DNA of 7,269 bases, from the NCBI GenBank assembly GCA_031273405.1, contig JAISRW010000130.1, positions 1 through 7,269 on the forward strand. The letters run 5' to 3'. This DNA is from Treponema sp. Lineage in GTDB: Bacteria > Spirochaetota > Spirochaetia > Treponematales > Breznakiellaceae. The notes under the pieces were generated by a model. That model had not been told where the DNA came from. It was given only the letters and a program-made list of their open reading frames with translations, and ran no database searches. Position numbers and translations under genes: made by a program. Positions 5,603 to 7,269 of the stretch are shown here, piece by piece; within the stretch, counting starts at the first letter, position 1; every line of letters begins with the position of its first letter.

Positions 5603-6937
5603 TCAGCGGGTAAACGTCATCACTTCGACACCTTTATTTGTCGGCGGCCACGTGGACTCATCCCAATCATGCTCCTCAACCAGAGTCGCCTCCGCCACTT
5701 TTAATGCCGCCAGGGTGGGAAATATATAGGTATACTCCCAAGGTTTCGATGGATTCTCTACCGCCACCATATTGATCATGTTGAAGCTGTTGCTGTTGCT
5801 GCCGGTGAACGTGATCCTGGCTTTTACGTATCTGTTCGCCTGCTCAACACCGTTGTTCGCCGCCCATTGCTCCCAGCCGCCTGTACTCCAGAACTCGTCC
5901 AGCTTTTCCCAGGCGGCGTCGGCGTCTAATCGGTCCCCTTCCGGCACCTCAATATCCGGCGGCGTCACCTCCTCCGGCGGCCCTATCCTCCCTATCGGCA
6001 TCGGGATTTCCCAAATTATTGTGCCGCTGCCCACGTCTACCGACACGTCTGCGGACCAAGAAGAAGACGAGCCGGCTTCGTTTATGATTATACCCACCCC
6101 GGGACCGGTGTCTGCGGTTACTGTTACGCTTGGACCTAGGTGACTCCTGACTGCGGCCGCAAAGCGTTCGGAAGTCATCACATAGTCAGGATAGCAACCG
6201 ATATACTCGTACGGGCCGTTGCCTGATCCGGTAAGCTCAATGAGGGTATAGTTTTCCGCAATGGGCTTGCTGCCGTACGGGCTTTTAGAAATGCCGCTGA
6301 CCGATGCGTTCCAATCGCTGATAAGAACGTTTATGGATGCGGTATATCCGCCGCCATAGTTCTTATACGAATACCAATTTCCCTGCCAAACAGCCGGCAC
6401 CCCGCCTGTTTCGCCGTCCACGGCTGTTCCCGCGTTGGGGATGCTGACAGCCCCTTCCGTTACCGGAAAAAAGTACGGACTCCAGGTCTCGTTCACACCC
6501 GCGCCGCTTTTTACCATGATGGTGGCGTTGGCAGTCTGGAGCTTACCCGCGCGGTCAACGATTCCGTCAAGGGTATACATAATGTTGCTGGATCTTGCGG
6601 ACACCGACCATCTTCCGGTGTTGGGGTCGTAACTTCCCTTGAGCCGTATGGTCAAGTCGCCGTCTTCAAGCACGCCGCTCAAGGTGTGACCGGCCGCGTC
6701 CCTTTTCAGGTCAAACTTTACCTCACCGCTGCCGGCCGCCCCCCCGGTCTTGGTAAAAGAACCGGATACGGAAAATGCCACCGAGTCTCCGCCGCCGGGA
6801 TTGATTCCGGTGTCGCAGCCCGCCAGGGTGAATATCGCCGCTGCCAATAGAACGGCGAAACCTGCTAAAAGGCTGCGCCTTTTAGCTTGGGAGTTTACTC
6901 CACAAACTCCATAATTAAGGGAATGTTGCTTTTTCAT
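5603..6937 (-). CDS. Large predicted lipoprotein of unknown function
   Basis: The 444-residue product starts with a lipoprotein signal. It has an unusually long polar n-region (about 1-21, ending in KRR), a hydrophobic core (about 22-38, LLAGFAVLLAAAIFTL), and the lipobox LAGC with the modified Cys at 41. The mature protein should be anchored in a membrane facing the periplasm or cell surface. I chose the ATG at 6937 because AAGGAG lies seven bases upstream on the minus strand; the frame stays open twelve codons further but without such a site. The mature part begins with a Gly/Ser/Asp-rich tether, then a beta-strand-rich module (about 52-160), an aromatic-rich middle with YSYKNYGGGY (189-198), a Pro-Glu linker (about 319-336: GPPEEVTPPDIEVPEG), and a C-terminal Trp-rich domain (about 337-444: EKLDEFWSTGGWEQWAANN, then TFTGSNSNSFNMINM). 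I recognise no family and no catalytic motif. It is likely a surface or periplasmic protein; binding is a guess. It converges on the RNase gene. Confidence 0.82.
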   Translation of the reverse strand: MKKQHSLNYGVCGVNSQAKRRSLLAGFAVLLAAAIFTLAGCDTGINPGGGDSVAFSVSGSFTKTGGAAGSGEVKFDLKRDAAGHTLSGVLEDGDLTIRLKGSYDPNTGRWSVSARSSNIMYTLDGIVDRAGKLQTANATIMVKSGAGVNETWSPYFFPVTEGAVSIPNAGTAVDGETGGVPAVWQGNWYSYKNYGGGYTASINVLISDWNASVSGISKSPYGSKPIAENYTLIELTGSGNGPYEYIGCYPDYVMTSERFAAAVRSHLGPSVTVTADTGPGVGIIINEAGSSSSWSADVSVDVGSGTIIWEIPMPIGRIGPPEEVTPPDIEVPEGDRLDADAAWEKLDEFWSTGGWEQWAANNGVEQANRYVKARITFTGSNSNSFNMINMVAVENPSKPWEYTYIFPTLAALKVAEATLVEEHDWDESTWPPTNKGVEVMTFTR

Positions 6938-6990
6938 AGTTTTACTCCTTGCGGTTTTATGCCCCGCCGACAATTGCCTTTATCCCCTTT

Positions 6991-7071
6991 TCAGGGTATC
7001 AGCGCGTTCACCATCGCCCCCCACGAGCCTTTCTTCCCGTCGTTCTCGATCTGAATGGAAGAATTGACTTT
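6991..7071 (-). pseudogene. C-terminal fragment of a broken minus-strand gene
   Basis: On the minus strand a frame of 26 codons and a TGA stop at 6991-6993 reads KVNSSIQ followed by ENDGKKGSWGAMVNALIP. The ENDG...LIP part falls in GC-rich DNA with codon use like the rest of the window, while the beginning runs into the AT-rich right flank and hits an in-frame TAA at 7072-7074. That is what a gene tail cut by inserted or rearranged DNA looks like. It ends 53 bases upstream of the lipoprotein start, so the lost gene may have been cotranscribed with it. I do not recognise the protein. A short frame like this can arise by chance, so confidence is low. Confidence 0.3.
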
Positions 7072-7092
7072 TTATATTTCTTATATTATATT
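7064..7092 (+). promoter_or_regulatory. Strong sigma-70 promoter reading right
   Basis: TTGACT (7064-7069) and TATATT (7087-7092) are separated by exactly 17 bases; each differs from consensus at one position. The surrounding DNA is very AT-rich. A transcript would start near 7099, giving a leader of about 29 bases that contains the AGAGGAG ribosome-binding site of the reading frame at 7128. Confidence 0.7.
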
Positions 7093-7127
7093 TACAGGGA
7101 AATCTAAGACTTCAAAGAGGAGACTAT

Positions 7128-7269
7128 ATGTTAGGAATTTATTGTCGGACAAGCAATGTCAACAACTTAAGGATTTCAGTCTCTAAAATGAATGGAAATT
7201 CAACCAAATTGTATACTATTTTATACACATTCGGTTAAATTTGAGGCTATTTTTGACGCTGATCTGTCT
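7128..7269 (+). pseudogene. Frame-disrupted start of a possible serine recombinase, running off the window
   Basis: An ATG at 7128 follows AGAGGAG (7116-7122) and a strong promoter. It begins MLGIYCRTS, closely resembling the catalytic N-terminus of serine recombinases (pattern IYCRxS, where the Ser would be the nucleophile). The frame ends after 36 residues at TAA 7236-7238. If one A is removed from the GGAAATT at 7194-7200, the frame continues open to the window edge as NGIQPNCILFYT and KFEAIFDADLS, which fits the family's QK..GI..F and later Y..Y.D.G.SG spacing in outline. I infer a gene broken by a one-base insertion, or a sequencing error. The alternative is an intact 36-residue small protein with a chance resemblance. 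The family call rests on about nine strong residues. Confidence 0.45.

Noticed and set aside
5772..6143. 123-codon plus-strand frame, starting with a hydrophobic stretch, opposite the lipoprotein
   Set aside because: The hydrophobic start is the reverse complement of Asn/Ser/Phe codons of the lipoprotein. There is no ribosome-binding site, and the minus-strand gene has a convincing signal peptide and start.
6938..6973. Twelve-codon longer start for the lipoprotein
   Set aside because: The AAGGAG site sits seven bases before the ATG at 6937, and the shorter form gives a proper signal peptide beginning MKK.

Overview
The window reads like a chromosomal stretch of a flagellated, moderately GC-rich spirochaete, most plausibly a Treponema-like organism. 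That placement is inference from gene content (an rsmI-flgM neighbourhood, a large lipoprotein, a mannan-type glycoside phosphorylase), not from a marker gene. Codon use and base composition are consistent over about the first 7.05 kb; one 60-base line checked inside the RNase gene is about 57% GC. The last ~210 bases are sharply AT-rich (about 30% GC by hand count).

Layout, left to right: (1) the 3' part of a GH130 glycoside phosphorylase gene, cut by the window edge; (2) a ~525-bp gene-free gap packed with palindromes and a duplicated composite repeat; (3) rsmI (16S rRNA ribose methyltransferase), probably starting at a GTG that lies right after a possible promoter; (4) flgM (anti-sigma-28 factor), preceded by a near-consensus sigma-28 promoter and followed by a very clear intrinsic terminator; (5) a divergent iron-alcohol-dehydrogenase family protein that lacks the usual metal-binding histidines; (6) a second palindrome-rich gap; (7) a complete beta-CASP metallo-beta-lactamase RNase; (8) a third gap with a long near-perfect hairpin; (9) on the minus strand, a large lipoprotein of unknown function; (10) an apparent junction, with the C-terminal end of a broken minus-strand frame abutting AT-rich DNA that carries a strong promoter and a frame-disrupted start resembling a serine recombinase.

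The genes do not form one pathway. Housekeeping and translation (RsmI), motility regulation (FlgM), RNA processing (beta-CASP RNase) and sugar use (GH130) are separate transcription units, split by terminators and palindromic repeats. The two strongest leads are the metal-site loss in the Fe-ADH homologue and the dispersed palindromic repeat family occupying three separate intergenic gaps. The AT-rich junction at the right edge is the best sign of a mobile element, but the window ends before it can be read through.
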